64,000 bases of DNA from Vibrio diazotrophicus. GTDB lineage: Bacteria; Pseudomonadota; Gammaproteobacteria; Enterobacterales; Vibrionaceae. Positions within the stretch are counted from its first letter, which is position 1, and each line of letters begins with the position of its first letter. The stretch lies in NCBI RefSeq assembly GCF_038452265.1, contig NZ_CP151843.1, forward strand, positions 434,001 to 498,000, read 5' to 3'. The position numbers were made by a program, and so were the translations under genes. Below the pieces are notes generated by a model. It ran no database searches, was not told the origin of the DNA, and saw nothing but the letters and a program-made list of their open reading frames with translations. Shown piece by piece: positions 42,280 to 51,937 of this stretch.

Positions 42280-43431
42280 ATGAATAATTCTAAGAAAGTA
42301 CTTTCTATAGCAGTGTGTGGATTGGTTGCGACCTCAGTAAATGCGGCGAATACAGTCGCCGATGCACGTGGTAACGGTATGGGCAATACTGGTGTGACAA
42401 CTGCCGACTATCTTCTCGCTCCTTTTTATAACCCAGCATTAGGAGCAATATATCGAGACAATGATACCTTCGGTATCTTACTGCCCGCAATCGGAGCAAC
42501 GGCTCGTGACCCAGACGAGTCATTAACAACAATTGATGATCTGCAAGACAGCATTAAAGCCTTTGAAGCCGCAGCTACACCGACTCAAGAAAACGTCAAT
42601 CAAATAAACAGTTATCTTGATCAACTCTCTGACGACAAACCTTTGGGTGTTTCTGCTGGCGCAGGTATGGCTGTTGCTGTACCTCTAGAGGCTGTTTCAG
42701 TGAACTTTATCGCTCGAGGGTACGCTGAAGTTTTGGTAAGAACAGATATTGAGGCTTCTACGGGGAATACAGAGGCTGATGCCAGAAACCGTTACGAAAA
42801 TTCAAGTGTGGATTTATTGGCTTTCGGCTATACAGAGTATGGCCTGTCATTTGCGAAAACTGTAGCGATCAAAGGACAAGACTTTGCGTTTGGTGTTACA
42901 CCTAAGTTCCAACAACTGCGTACATATAAACAAGTTGTCACGGTAGAAAACTTTGATTTGGATGATTATGACAAAAGCGAAGTGAAAGACAATGCGTTCA
43001 ACTTGGATTTGGGGGCGGTATGGATGCTCGATAATTATCGGGCAGGTATTGCAGTTAAAGATCTCTTTTCACAAGAGCTTAAAACCTATGATGGAGTTAA
43101 CACCTATCAATTAGATACTCAGGTCACGGTTTCCGGTGGATACGTAACTGAGCTGTTTACTGCCTCTGTGGATATCGATTTAACCAAGCAGGAAAGATTC
43201 TCAGGGTATAAAGATAATACTCAATATGTTCGGTTTGGTGTTGAAGGTAATGCATGGGGATGGGCTCAGCTGAGAGCGGGCTACGAGATTGATATTGAAG
43301 ATACGTTGGATGATGCTGTTACCCTTGGTATCGGGATTAGCCCTGGAGATCTCGTCAGTTTTGACTTGGCTGGTAATTATGCGGGAGACGGGCAGTTTGG
43401 GGTTTCAACCAACCTAGCTTTCACTTTCTAG
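42280..43431 (+). CDS. outer-membrane TraF-like (PF13729 type) protein
   Basis: A 383-residue protein with a signal peptide (SKKVLSIAVCGLVATSVNA). Then comes NTVADARGNGMGNTGVTTADYLLAPFYNPALGA, typical of the FadL-like TraF_2 family, and a long beta-strand-rich region ending FGVSTNLAFTF with a C-terminal Phe. The family name comes from a conjugation protein, but no conjugation genes are here, so it is more likely an outer-membrane barrel of unknown role. A GTG at 42274 is an alternative start. Confidence 0.8.
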   Translation: MNNSKKVLSIAVCGLVATSVNAANTVADARGNGMGNTGVTTADYLLAPFYNPALGAIYRDNDTFGILLPAIGATARDPDESLTTIDDLQDSIKAFEAAATPTQENVNQINSYLDQLSDDKPLGVSAGAGMAVAVPLEAVSVNFIARGYAEVLVRTDIEASTGNTEADARNRYENSSVDLLAFGYTEYGLSFAKTVAIKGQDFAFGVTPKFQQLRTYKQVVTVENFDLDDYDKSEVKDNAFNLDLGAVWMLDNYRAGIAVKDLFSQELKTYDGVNTYQLDTQVTVSGGYVTELFTASVDIDLTKQERFSGYKDNTQYVRFGVEGNAWGWAQLRAGYEIDIEDTLDDAVTLGIGISPGDLVSFDLAGNYAGDGQFGVSTNLAFTF

Positions 43432-43462
43432 CCCTTAAAGCTGAACAATACTTCATCGAACG

Positions 43463-43492
43463 CAGGCACCTATAAGAAATTTTAGGTGCCTG
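43463..43492 (+). terminator. hairpin after the TraF-like gene
   Basis: CAGGCACCTA and TAGGTGCCTG form a perfect ten-base stem with a ten-base loop. There is no T-run after it, so it may be a weak or factor-dependent terminator. The rest of the gap up to luxP (43727) holds no gene I can support. Confidence 0.55.
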
Positions 43493-43727
43493 TACTATCA
43501 ATTCGGCAATATATGCATAATAATCCTTATATACTCGTTAAGCCTAGAACCGCTATGTTATTGAAAATATTCATTTGAATAGCTGATGTTCCAAGTTGCA
43601 TCCTTTCAACTTCTTAGTAATCTGTGTAGGTATTTCATGTCTAAATGATGCACTGATACTAAGGTCAAACTTAAGGGCTTACTGAGTGAATAATCAATCA
43701 ACAGCGTACAAAAAGAATACGGATAGA

Positions 43728-44816
43728 ATGAAAAGAGCCTTATTGTTTTCACTTTTTTTTAGTGCCACACCTGCATTGTCGGCTCAATTTCTAGATGGTT
43801 ATTGGCACTACAAAGAGTTTTTAAGTATCAACCCAACGGAGAAAGAGCGGACGCTTTTGCTTTCGGAAACCGTGCGTAACAAACCTGTCCCAATCTCTGT
43901 CACTCAAGACAAACCTGTCACTATCTCTGTTGTTTATCCCGGCCAACAAATTTCTGATTATTGGGTTCGCAATATCAAGGCATTCGAGAAACGAATGGAA
44001 GAGTTGGGGATTAAATATCAGTTAAACCAAGTGTTTACTAGACCAAACGTGGATATGAGACAACAAAGTTTGTCTCTGATGGAAGCGATAAAAAATAACA
44101 CTGGCTATTTAATTTTTACTCTAGACACAACACGCCATAGGAAATTTATCGAACACGTGTTGAATTCGTCAGACACCAAACTCATTCTGCAAAATATCAC
44201 GACACCAGTGCAAGGCTGGGAAGAGAGACAACCCATGATGTATGTGGGTTTCGATCATGAGCTCGGTGCAAATCAAATTGCTGATTATTACAAGCAAGCT
44301 ATTCCAGATGGCAGTAAGTATTCGGTGCTGTATTTTTCTGAAGGTTATATCAGTGATGCTCGTGGTAGTAGCTTCATTCAAATGATGGAAGAGAGTAATA
44401 GCTACAAGCTTTCTTCGTCTTTTTATACCAAAACTACCGAGCAGAGTGGTTATGAGTCGACGTTAAAGATCATTGAAAAAGATCCTGATATTAAATTCAT
44501 CTATGCCTGTTCAACCGACGTTGCATTAGGTGCAGCAAAAGCGCTAAAGGAATTGAATCGTCAGGACGTTGAAATCAATGGATGGGGAGGCGGTTCTGCT
44601 GAGCTAGACGCTATCGTGCAAGGTGATTTGGATGTTACTGTGATGCGAATGAATGATGATACCGGTATTGCAATGGCGGAAGCCATTAAATGGGACATCG
44701 AAAATAAACCCGTACCGCTTGTCTATTCAGGCGATTTAGCCGTTGTAACTAAAAATGACTCTAAAGAAACGATAGAGAAACTCAAACAACGCGCTTTCCG
44801 ATATTCAGATAATTAG
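43728..44816 (+). CDS. luxP: autoinducer-2 periplasmic binding protein LuxP
   Basis: A 362-residue protein with a signal peptide (KRALLFSLFFSATPALSA) and the periplasmic-binding-protein fold. The AI-2 site residues of V. harveyi LuxP are present: Q74, S76 and W79 in PGQQISDYW, Arg in SDARGSSF, the STDVAL and WGGGS loops, and Arg in VMRMNDD. The C-terminus KQRAFRYSDN also matches. It binds boronated AI-2 in the periplasm and controls LuxQ. A GTG at 43686 adds 14 residues ahead of the signal peptide and is rejected. luxQ follows after 14 bases. Confidence 0.97.
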   Translation: MKRALLFSLFFSATPALSAQFLDGYWHYKEFLSINPTEKERTLLLSETVRNKPVPISVTQDKPVTISVVYPGQQISDYWVRNIKAFEKRMEELGIKYQLNQVFTRPNVDMRQQSLSLMEAIKNNTGYLIFTLDTTRHRKFIEHVLNSSDTKLILQNITTPVQGWEERQPMMYVGFDHELGANQIADYYKQAIPDGSKYSVLYFSEGYISDARGSSFIQMMEESNSYKLSSSFYTKTTEQSGYESTLKIIEKDPDIKFIYACSTDVALGAAKALKELNRQDVEINGWGGGSAELDAIVQGDLDVTVMRMNDDTGIAMAEAIKWDIENKPVPLVYSGDLAVVTKNDSKETIEKLKQRAFRYSDN

Positions 44817-44830
44817 TAGGCAGATAAGCA

Positions 44831-47383
44831 GTGGTAAAAAGTATCAACCCGATTAAGCAGAAGAAAAATATTGCATCTTTTATAAGTCATGCAATTGTTG
44901 TTGCACTTGGTACTTTGATCATCATGGTATTGTTCCAGAGCTATCAAATCAGTAGTCGTTTAATTGCTCAAGAAGTCATGAGAACGTCAAAGCAGACTTC
45001 GAGCTTAATACAAAGTTTGTTTGATTTTCGTCTTGCTACACTGCAGATACACCAAGACAGTAGTGCGAAGAACGCAACACTGGTTCAGGCTATTCACAGC
45101 GGCAAAGAAGAAGAGCTGGATCAATACTTTCTTACTGTTGACCAGCTTGAGCTCTCTAATACACCAGACATTCGTTTTATTACCAGCCAGAAAGAAATGC
45201 TTTGGGACGATGGCAACTCTCAGTTCTATGGTATTGAAACCAAAGAGCTTGGGAAAATAGTCCGTAGAGTGTCAATAAGCAGTAACTGGCATCTGATTAA
45301 GAGCCCTTCGCTACTTGGTCCTACTTACCTTTTGGTAAGAAGGTCTTCAATCGTCGATCCTGCAACGGGTGAAGTACTTGGCTTTCTCTATGTATCTATT
45401 GTTCTCAATGATAACTACGCATTGATTGAAACGATTAAAGATAACAGCAATGCCCAAAATCTGGTGCTTGCTGTGGATGAAAATATTTTGTCTTCGACCC
45501 TGAATGGCAACGATCTTTACAATGAACAAGATATTATCCGAAGTGTGACGGGTGAAGCTCTTGATGAAAAAAATATCGTCAGCAAAACCATGCTGGAACT
45601 TGAAGGTGTTCCTACCTATCTGGCGGTATTTTCAGTACAAAGTAACCAGAATGCATTGAAATTAAGAGACAGCTATTATTTTTGGATTGTGTTTGCGTTA
45701 ATCGCTTTGTTGGGTGTAACCATTGTTACTCGCTGGTGGTTACATAAACGTATTAAACACGAAATTGATCAGCTGATGTCTTACACCCACAAAGTAGCGG
45801 TGCAGGGCAAAGAGTATTTCTTTCCGGGATCTGCGATTTATGAGTTTGACCATTTTGGACGCACGCTTGAAAACACCTTCCAGCGTTTAGCTGAGCAAGA
45901 AAAGCAGTTCGAAGATCTTTTCAATTTCTCACTCTCACCAATCATTCTATGGTCTACGGAAGGGTACATTATTCGTATGAACCCAGCCGCGCAGAAGGAG
46001 TTTATAGGTGCGAAAGGTGAAAGCAAGAGGTCGTTCAGGGCTTTAGAAAAACAACTCTTACCAGACATCCAATCTGCAGCAACCGGCGAACTATCGAAAG
46101 AGGTGATGACGGAAATCGATAAAAAAGTGTTCCGCTGGAGTATCTCACCGATAGTGATCGAAAATAAGATTGAGTCGATTATCACTCAGGGGCAAGACGT
46201 AACAAGTTTCGCGGAAGCAGAGAAACAAAGTCGATTAGCGCGCAAAGAAGCGGAAGAATCCGCAAGAGTTCGAGCGGACTTTTTAGCCAAGATGAGCCAT
46301 GAACTGCGAACACCATTAAACGGAATTTTAGGTGTATCACAATTATTAAAACGCTCCGTAACAAGCCCTGAGCAAATCGATCAGCTCAATGTACTGTGCA
46401 GCAGCGGAGAACATTTACTCGCGGTACTTAACGATATTCTCGATTTCTCTAAGATTGAGCAGGGGCAGTTCCGTATTTCATCTTCAGACTTTCCGTTAAT
46501 TAATGTGGTTTCTGCCATTGAACAAATTTACAAACCAATGTGCCAAGAGAAGAACTTGGCGTTTGAAATTGAAACTGACATTAACGAAGGCGTAATCGTT
46601 AACAGCAATCAGGTACGTTTAAATCAGATCTTGTACAACATTATTAATAACGCCCTCAAGTTTACGAATGAAGGTTCGATTTATGTTCGTATTTCTATGC
46701 AATATGGCGTCACCGACCAGTTATACGTCACCGTGAGGGATACTGGTATTGGTATTAAAGAATCTGACTTAAAGATTATTTTTGAACCGTTTATGCAAGC
46801 TGAACCGACAACAACTCGGGAGTATGGCGGTAGTGGATTAGGTCTGGCTATTGTTCACAGCCTTGTTGAAATGCTTGGTGGCTCAATTCAAGTGAAATCT
46901 GAATTTGGTAAAGGAACCGAGTTTGTGGTTATATTGCCGATGGAAGTTGTTTCTCGGAAAAGTATTTCGGATGAGAAACAAGAAGAAACTAAACGCTTTG
47001 CTTTATTTGATAAATCATTGAAAGTATTACTGGTTGAGGACAATCATACCAACGCGTTTATTGCTCGAGCGTTCTGTGAAAAGTATGGGATGGATGTGGA
47101 TTGGGTCAAAGATGGCTTACAAGCGATAGAGAAAGCGAAAACACAGCAATACGACATTATTTTTATGGATAATCAATTGCCTTTCCTTGATGGTGTTGAT
47201 GCAACGAAAGTCCTCAAGAAAGAGATGCAACTGAACACACCTGTTTTCGCCTGTACTGCCGATGGAATGGAGTCTACCCAACAAGCATTTTTAGCTGCGG
47301 GTGCCGAATATGTCATTGTTAAACCAATCCGAGAAGAGAGCCTGTATCAAGCTTTGGTTCATTACAAACAAACCTATTGTTAG
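44831..47383 (+). CDS. luxQ: autoinducer-2 sensor hybrid histidine kinase/phosphatase LuxQ
   Basis: An 850-residue inner-membrane protein with a GTG start. Membrane segments lie near 18-38 and 283-303 and enclose the LuxQ periplasmic domain. PAS (about 370-465), HisKA with H490 (FLAKMSHELRTPLNGILGV), HATPase (DTGIGI, GGSGLGLAIV) and receiver with D780 (FMDNQLP) follow. With LuxP it passes phosphate through LuxU to LuxO when AI-2 is low and acts as phosphatase when it is high. luxU and luxO are not in this window. It forms an operon with luxP. Confidence 0.97.
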   Translation: MVKSINPIKQKKNIASFISHAIVVALGTLIIMVLFQSYQISSRLIAQEVMRTSKQTSSLIQSLFDFRLATLQIHQDSSAKNATLVQAIHSGKEEELDQYFLTVDQLELSNTPDIRFITSQKEMLWDDGNSQFYGIETKELGKIVRRVSISSNWHLIKSPSLLGPTYLLVRRSSIVDPATGEVLGFLYVSIVLNDNYALIETIKDNSNAQNLVLAVDENILSSTLNGNDLYNEQDIIRSVTGEALDEKNIVSKTMLELEGVPTYLAVFSVQSNQNALKLRDSYYFWIVFALIALLGVTIVTRWWLHKRIKHEIDQLMSYTHKVAVQGKEYFFPGSAIYEFDHFGRTLENTFQRLAEQEKQFEDLFNFSLSPIILWSTEGYIIRMNPAAQKEFIGAKGESKRSFRALEKQLLPDIQSAATGELSKEVMTEIDKKVFRWSISPIVIENKIESIITQGQDVTSFAEAEKQSRLARKEAEESARVRADFLAKMSHELRTPLNGILGVSQLLKRSVTSPEQIDQLNVLCSSGEHLLAVLNDILDFSKIEQGQFRISSSDFPLINVVSAIEQIYKPMCQEKNLAFEIETDINEGVIVNSNQVRLNQILYNIINNALKFTNEGSIYVRISMQYGVTDQLYVTVRDTGIGIKESDLKIIFEPFMQAEPTTTREYGGSGLGLAIVHSLVEMLGGSIQVKSEFGKGTEFVVILPMEVVSRKSISDEKQEETKRFALFDKSLKVLLVEDNHTNAFIARAFCEKYGMDVDWVKDGLQAIEKAKTQQYDIIFMDNQLPFLDGVDATKVLKKEMQLNTPVFACTADGMESTQQAFLAAGAEYVIVKPIREESLYQALVHYKQTYC

Positions 47384-47384
47384 T

Positions 47385-47423
47385 GATATAGAGCAGGCCT
47401 TTAACTAGACTTTGCTCTATATC
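47385..47423. terminator. perfect inverted repeat between luxQ and the PilZ gene
   Basis: GATATAGAGCA (47385-47395) and TGCTCTATATC (47413-47423) are exact 11-base arms around a 17-base loop. The right arm runs into the last codons of the PilZ gene. No T-run follows in either direction, but the position between convergent genes suggests transcription ending. Confidence 0.5.
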
Positions 47424-48085
47424 GAACCAGCACTGAAGGCATGTTCCAGCACTTCTTTTCTCATTTCGTCTGACATATTGATAGTTTCATCGAACTTAAT
47501 ACCTATCAAATGCCCTTTGGGCTCTCTACTGATTTTTACAATGTGACAGCCAAGGTTCTCAGGCAGTGAAGTTATCAATTCGCAGCGGATATCAACTTTA
47601 CTGCCAGTTTGTAATTCGTTTTCTCCAGCTACAAAAATTCCACAGCCAGAAACGGACAAATCCGCCATGACGCCAGATACTTCACTGTTTATTGTGCTGA
47701 TGCTAGCAGGTAGTGAAATTGAATAACGTTCATGCTCCCGAATAGTTTTCGTCGCAAAATGTTTGGGAGGGCGTAAAAACAGAAGGTTAAAAGGTCTTCT
47801 AATCGACTGATAAGTTGAAGTTTTAAACGCAACAATATGTCCGTAGTCTTTGTTGCAAATGCCCCTCACCACGGTTTGTACATTAGAAAGCTTACGCATG
47901 ACGAGTAATTCCAATGCTTTGATTGGAAGATCGAGGATCAAATACTGTTGGGTCTTATGTCCGACTAGGGTGGTTGTGAAATCGTAATTGTCGTTTGGGC
48001 CGAATTGGAAACTGACCGACAACTTCATGCCATTCTGGAGGTATTTTTCGAGTTCAGAGATGTTATTGGAACTTGATGTCGACAT
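47417..48085 (-). CDS. PilZ-domain c-di-GMP-binding protein
   Basis: A 222-residue protein with an N-terminal YcgR-like flagellar-brake domain (KLSVSFQFGPNDNYDFTTTLVGHKTQQYLILDLP) and a C-terminal PilZ domain. The c-di-GMP motifs RxxxR (REHER, about residue 116) and DxSxxG (DLSVSGCG) are intact. It is expected to bind c-di-GMP in the cytoplasm and may adjust motility or surface structures. Its stop lies inside the hairpin shared with luxQ. Confidence 0.9.
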   Translation of the reverse strand: MSTSSSNNISELEKYLQNGMKLSVSFQFGPNDNYDFTTTLVGHKTQQYLILDLPIKALELLVMRKLSNVQTVVRGICNKDYGHIVAFKTSTYQSIRRPFNLLFLRPPKHFATKTIREHERYSISLPASISTINSEVSGVMADLSVSGCGIFVAGENELQTGSKVDIRCELITSLPENLGCHIVKISREPKGHLIGIKFDETINMSDEMRKEVLEHAFSAGSI

Positions 48086-48222
48086 ATCTATTTTAACCTT
48101 GCCGTGTCGTTTTTATTATTGAGTACGGTATAAGGTTGAGTATATTACAAAACTCTTCGAATTTTAGTCGAATCTAAATTAAATATGACGACATCATTTT
48201 GGGAATGAGATCTAACGTTCAA

Positions 48223-48747
48223 TTAGTAATTGAAGCGTACACCCATAGCGATTTGAGGTCCCCAGATACCCGCGTTTCTCGCTTCAGCACTCAAAGACAA
48301 CTGGTCTGTTGAATGGAAACGGACACCGCCAATAAACACACCGCTTTCATCAGCGCGACCAATCTTAGCATGAACTTCAAGTTGGTTAGTCAACCATACG
48401 CGGCCACCAACATTCAACTCATAGATAAATTCGGAATCATCACCTTCTTCTTTGGTGTAGTTGACATGATGCAGCAACATTTGTCCGTATATGTCCATGA
48501 ATTGGTTAATAGGGCCATTGAAGCCAATACCACCAGCCATATCCCAATCCTCATCAAAGCGAGTATCCGCACGTAAGATAAAGTGAGAGTTATCTGTAAA
48601 ATGGGTACTAAATTCACCGCCAAACGACTCAGGGCTAATAGCAGTTCTTACTTCAAGAAAATTGTAGCTAAAGTTGTTCGCCATTGCGGTGTTTGGTACT
48701 GCGAAAGCAAAACCAATTAAGCTTAATAGACCTGCCTTTTTTAACAT
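48223..48747 (-). CDS. small outer-membrane beta-barrel protein
   Basis: A 174-residue protein with a signal peptide (LKKAGLLSLIGFAFAVPNTAMA). Its alternating strands (FLEVRTAISPESFGGEFSTHF, HFILRADTRFDEDWDMAGGIGF, QLEVHAKIGRADESGVFIGGVRFHS) end in GVRFNY with a C-terminal aromatic residue, as for eight-stranded barrels. Reading from 48813 adds 22 residues ahead of the signal peptide and is unlikely. Function is unknown. Confidence 0.75.
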   Translation of the reverse strand: MLKKAGLLSLIGFAFAVPNTAMANNFSYNFLEVRTAISPESFGGEFSTHFTDNSHFILRADTRFDEDWDMAGGIGFNGPINQFMDIYGQMLLHHVNYTKEEGDDSEFIYELNVGGRVWLTNQLEVHAKIGRADESGVFIGGVRFHSTDQLSLSAEARNAGIWGPQIAMGVRFNY

Positions 48748-48968
48748 AAGTGTATTCGTCCTGAGTGAATTAAAATGTAAAGATACATTATTTATTAGCA
48801 AATTACAGGCCATTGTATCTTAACTAATATAAGGTGATTAAAAAATTTGATGGATGTAATGTTTGTTTGCTTTTTATCTGCTCTAATTTTACATCATTCG
48901 TGTTGATATTCAGGACATTAGTTCAAATTTGGGTATAGTATGTTTAAAAAATCAGTACAAGAAATACG

Positions 48969-50450
48969 ATGAAAATGAAGACTCAAGCTCTAATGGTACA
49001 AGGTACCACTTCTGATGCTGGTAAAAGTGTATTAGTGGCAGGTATATGCCGAGTGTTGGCAAGACGAGGCTGCAAAGTCGCACCATTTAAACCACAGAAT
49101 ATGGCCTTGAATAGTGCGGTTACTGCTGATGGCGGCGAAATTGGCCGAGCTCAGGCAGTACAGGCTCTTGCTTGTGGCATTGAGGCTTCAGTACACATGA
49201 ATCCTGTTTTACTCAAACCTAATTCGGATACGGGTGCGCAAGTTATTTTGCAAGGTAGGGCACTCTCTAATATGGAAGCGCAAAGCTATCACGACTATAA
49301 AAAGGTTGCGATGGAAACGGTTCTAGATTCATTTGGCAAGCTGCAACAGCAGTATGAGTATATTGTGATAGAGGGTGCAGGTAGCCCCGCAGAAGTGAAC
49401 CTAAGAGAGAACGATATTGCCAATATGGGGTTTGCAGAGGCTGCAGATGTTCCCGTGATTATCATTGCCGATATTGATAGAGGCGGTGTTTTTGCCCATC
49501 TTTACGGGACGTTAGCTCTATTATCTGAGTCCGAGCAAGCTAGAGTTAAAGGTTTTGTTATTAACCGTTTCAGAGGTGATATTGCTCTTTTACAGTCAGG
49601 GCTAGATTGGCTGGAAGAAAAGACAGGCAAGCCTGTACTTGGTGTACTCCCATATTTACACGGATTTGATTTAGAAGCGGAAGACGCAATTACTGCTAAT
49701 CAAGTTAAAGCTGAACAAACCAAGCTTAAAGTCGTCGTTCCGGTTTTTACCCGTATTAGCAACCATACCGATTTTGATGCCTTGCGACTAAACCCTGATA
49801 TTGACCTGCGTTATGTAGGTAAAGGAGAGAAACTTCAACATGCTGATCTGATAGTTTTGCCAGGCAGCAAATCAACTCGTGCTGATATGGAATATTTGCG
49901 CTCACAAGGTTGGGATAAAGATATTCAGCGTCATATTCGTCTTGGTGGCAAGGTCATGGGAATATGTGGTGGCTATCAGATGCTTGGTCACTGGATACAC
50001 GATCCAGATGGTGTAGAAGGCAAAGCGGGCAGCTCAAAAGGGCTTGGTTTGTTGGATATGGACACTACGTTAACGTCGCAAAAACAACTAACGAATGTCA
50101 AAGGTACGCTACATCTTAACGGCGAAAGTGCCCGTGTTTCCGGCTATGAAATTCACGTTGGGGTATCTGAACTCGCGGTGGATTCACATTCAAAGCCTAT
50201 TATTACTCTTGATAATGGTAATAACGATGGATTAGTCAGTCCTTGTGGCCAGATCCTTGGTACTTATCTGCATGGTGTCTTTGATGAGTTTGAAACAGCG
50301 AGTCTAATTTGCCGCTGGGCGGGAGCAGAAGAATTACAGGAATATGATCATGTGGCGACTAAAGAGTTGGCAATCAATAGAATTGCAGACGCAATAGAAG
50401 AGAATATGAATTGGAGTTCCTTATGGGACGGTGCATTCAAGGTTAAATAA
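48969..50450 (+). CDS. cobQ: cobyric acid synthase
   Basis: A 493-residue protein with an N-terminal dethiobiotin-synthetase-like ATP-binding domain (MVQGTTSDAGKSVLVAGICRVLARRG, FKPQNMALNS) and a C-terminal glutamine amidotransferase domain with C333 (GICGGYQMLG) and the late His (GTYLHGVF). It amidates the cobyrinic acid side chains in adenosylcobalamin synthesis or salvage. No B12 riboswitch was recognised upstream. modA starts one base after its stop, so it is the first gene of a cobQ-modABC operon. Confidence 0.95.
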   Translation: MKMKTQALMVQGTTSDAGKSVLVAGICRVLARRGCKVAPFKPQNMALNSAVTADGGEIGRAQAVQALACGIEASVHMNPVLLKPNSDTGAQVILQGRALSNMEAQSYHDYKKVAMETVLDSFGKLQQQYEYIVIEGAGSPAEVNLRENDIANMGFAEAADVPVIIIADIDRGGVFAHLYGTLALLSESEQARVKGFVINRFRGDIALLQSGLDWLEEKTGKPVLGVLPYLHGFDLEAEDAITANQVKAEQTKLKVVVPVFTRISNHTDFDALRLNPDIDLRYVGKGEKLQHADLIVLPGSKSTRADMEYLRSQGWDKDIQRHIRLGGKVMGICGGYQMLGHWIHDPDGVEGKAGSSKGLGLLDMDTTLTSQKQLTNVKGTLHLNGESARVSGYEIHVGVSELAVDSHSKPIITLDNGNNDGLVSPCGQILGTYLHGVFDEFETASLICRWAGAEELQEYDHVATKELAINRIADAIEENMNWSSLWDGAFKVK

Positions 50451-50451
50451 A

Positions 50452-51225
50452 ATGAAGCAGATCATATTATGCCTAGGATTACTCCTTTCTAGTCATTCAG
50501 TTTTGGCCAAAGATACCGTTACAATCTATGCCGCATCATCAATGACCAATGCGGTAGGTGATTTAGTTGAAGCTTACAATCAACAACATGACAGTCATAT
50601 CGTAACCGTGTTCGGAGGTTCATCCTCATTAGCTCGTCAGATTGAAAGCGGTGCTCCTGCGGATGTTTTCCTTTCTGCGAATGAGAAGTGGGTAAGCTAT
50701 CTTGTCGAAAAGAAACTGGCCGATATAGATAAGGTCTCATTGATTGCCGGTAACCAATTGGTGTTAATAAAACCTGCGAGTTCACCGACACAGTCATTCA
50801 AATTGGATCAAAAGCAAGAGTGGAATAAAGTGCTTGATGATTCTCGAATAGCGGTAGGGAATACAGATTCCGTACCAGTCGGTATTTACGCCAAAGAGGC
50901 GCTCACTAACTTAGGTGTTTGGAGTGAGGTCAAATCTAAATTGGCTCAGACAAATAACGTTCGCAGTGCGTTAGCATTGGTTGAGCGTGGAGAATCAGCA
51001 TTAGGCATCGTCTACAAAACAGATGCTTTACTTACTGACAAAGTAGAAATGTTGCAGTCATTTGAACCATCGCTGCATGGAGCAATACACTATCCATTGG
51101 TACAACTTAACGACAAGTTAAGCAGCAAACAACTGGTGGACTTTATTCAGTCTGACGAAGCCAGAAGCATACTAAATAAATACGGATTCCGTACAGACTT
51201 GGGAAACGAGAAATTTGCTCAGTGA
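50452..51225 (+). CDS. modA: molybdate ABC transporter, periplasmic binding protein
   Basis: A 257-residue protein with a signal peptide (KQIILCLGLLLSSHSVLA). The ModA pattern follows: TIYAASSMTNAVGDLVEAYNQQ, VTVFGGSSSLARQIESGAPADVFLSAN, DSVPVGIYAKEAL and ALGIVYKTDA. It binds molybdate or tungstate. An upstream start inside cobQ (50431) gives extra residues before the signal peptide and is rejected. Its end overlaps the repeat that leads into modB. Confidence 0.94.
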   Translation: MKQIILCLGLLLSSHSVLAKDTVTIYAASSMTNAVGDLVEAYNQQHDSHIVTVFGGSSSLARQIESGAPADVFLSANEKWVSYLVEKKLADIDKVSLIAGNQLVLIKPASSPTQSFKLDQKQEWNKVLDDSRIAVGNTDSVPVGIYAKEALTNLGVWSEVKSKLAQTNNVRSALALVERGESALGIVYKTDALLTDKVEMLQSFEPSLHGAIHYPLVQLNDKLSSKQLVDFIQSDEARSILNKYGFRTDLGNEKFAQ

Positions 51226-51259
51226 CTATTTGCTTAGTGACTATATGCTCAGTGATTAT
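51215..51259 (+). repeat. three 15-bp tandem repeats at the modA/modB junction
   Basis: Three consecutive 15-base units close to TTGCTCAGTGACTAT (51215-51229, 51230-51244, 51245-51259). Each starts with a possible start codon (TTG, TTG, ATG) and in the modB frame encodes MLSDY or LLSDY. The first overlaps the modA stop. Confidence 0.8.
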
Positions 51260-51937
51260 GAGTTAACCGCACTGCTATTAAGTTTGAAAGTGGCCGCATA
51301 CGCTGTTGTGTGGCTGCTACCTGTTGGGGTAATACTTGGCTGGGTACTTGCTCGTAAAGAGTTTGTTGGTAAAAGCGTGTTGGATAGCCTAATTCATTTG
51401 CCTTTAGTGCTTCCGCCTGTGGTGATCGGTTATTTGTTGTTGATCTCGATGGGCAGGAGAGGCGTAATTGGCAGTTGGCTCTATGACTGGTTTGGCGTTT
51501 CTTTTAGTTTTAGTTGGCGTGGTGCTGTTTTAGCTTGTGTGGTTGTGTCACTTCCTTTGATGGTGCGAGCGATTCGTTTAAGCGTAGAAAGTATTGATAT
51601 TAAACTAGAACAAGCGGCAAAGACGCTTGGCGCTTCACCGATAAAAGTATTCTTTACTATTACTCTACCTTTAACACTGCCTGGTGTAATAACCGGAGTC
51701 ATGCTTGCCTTTGCGAGAAGTTTAGGAGAGTTTGGCGCCACAATCAGTTTTGTTTCAAATATCCCCGCTGAGACTCAAACCATTCCGTTAGCTATGTTTA
51801 CCTTCCTTGAAACACCGGGAGAAGAAATGGCGGCTGCACGCTTGTGTATTATTTCAATCGTTATTGCACTGTTATCACTTCTGACTTCTGAATGGGTAAG
51901 TCGACGAGTAAGACGCCGTGTAGGAGTGAGCCAATGA
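51245..51937 (+). CDS. modB: molybdate ABC transporter, permease
   Basis: A 230-residue protein with about five membrane segments. The permease (EAA) loop is EQAAKTLGASPIKVFFTITLPLTLPGVITG. HLPLVLPPVVIGYLLLISMGRRGVIG and FARSLGEFGATISFVSNIP are nearly invariant in ModB. The ATG at 51245 aligns with the E. coli ModB start, although the frame is open through the repeats to a TTG at 51215. It overlaps modC by four bases. Confidence 0.94.
   Translation: MLSDYELTALLLSLKVAAYAVVWLLPVGVILGWVLARKEFVGKSVLDSLIHLPLVLPPVVIGYLLLISMGRRGVIGSWLYDWFGVSFSFSWRGAVLACVVVSLPLMVRAIRLSVESIDIKLEQAAKTLGASPIKVFFTITLPLTLPGVITGVMLAFARSLGEFGATISFVSNIPAETQTIPLAMFTFLETPGEEMAAARLCIISIVIALLSLLTSEWVSRRVRRRVGVSQ

Noticed and set aside
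42280..43431. Conjugation gene traF as a sign of a mobile element
   Set aside because: The family name is historical; no other transfer genes, integrase or att sites are near.
48814..48968. Cobalamin riboswitch upstream of cobQ
   Set aside because: The gap is only 155 bases and lacks a recognisable B12 box.
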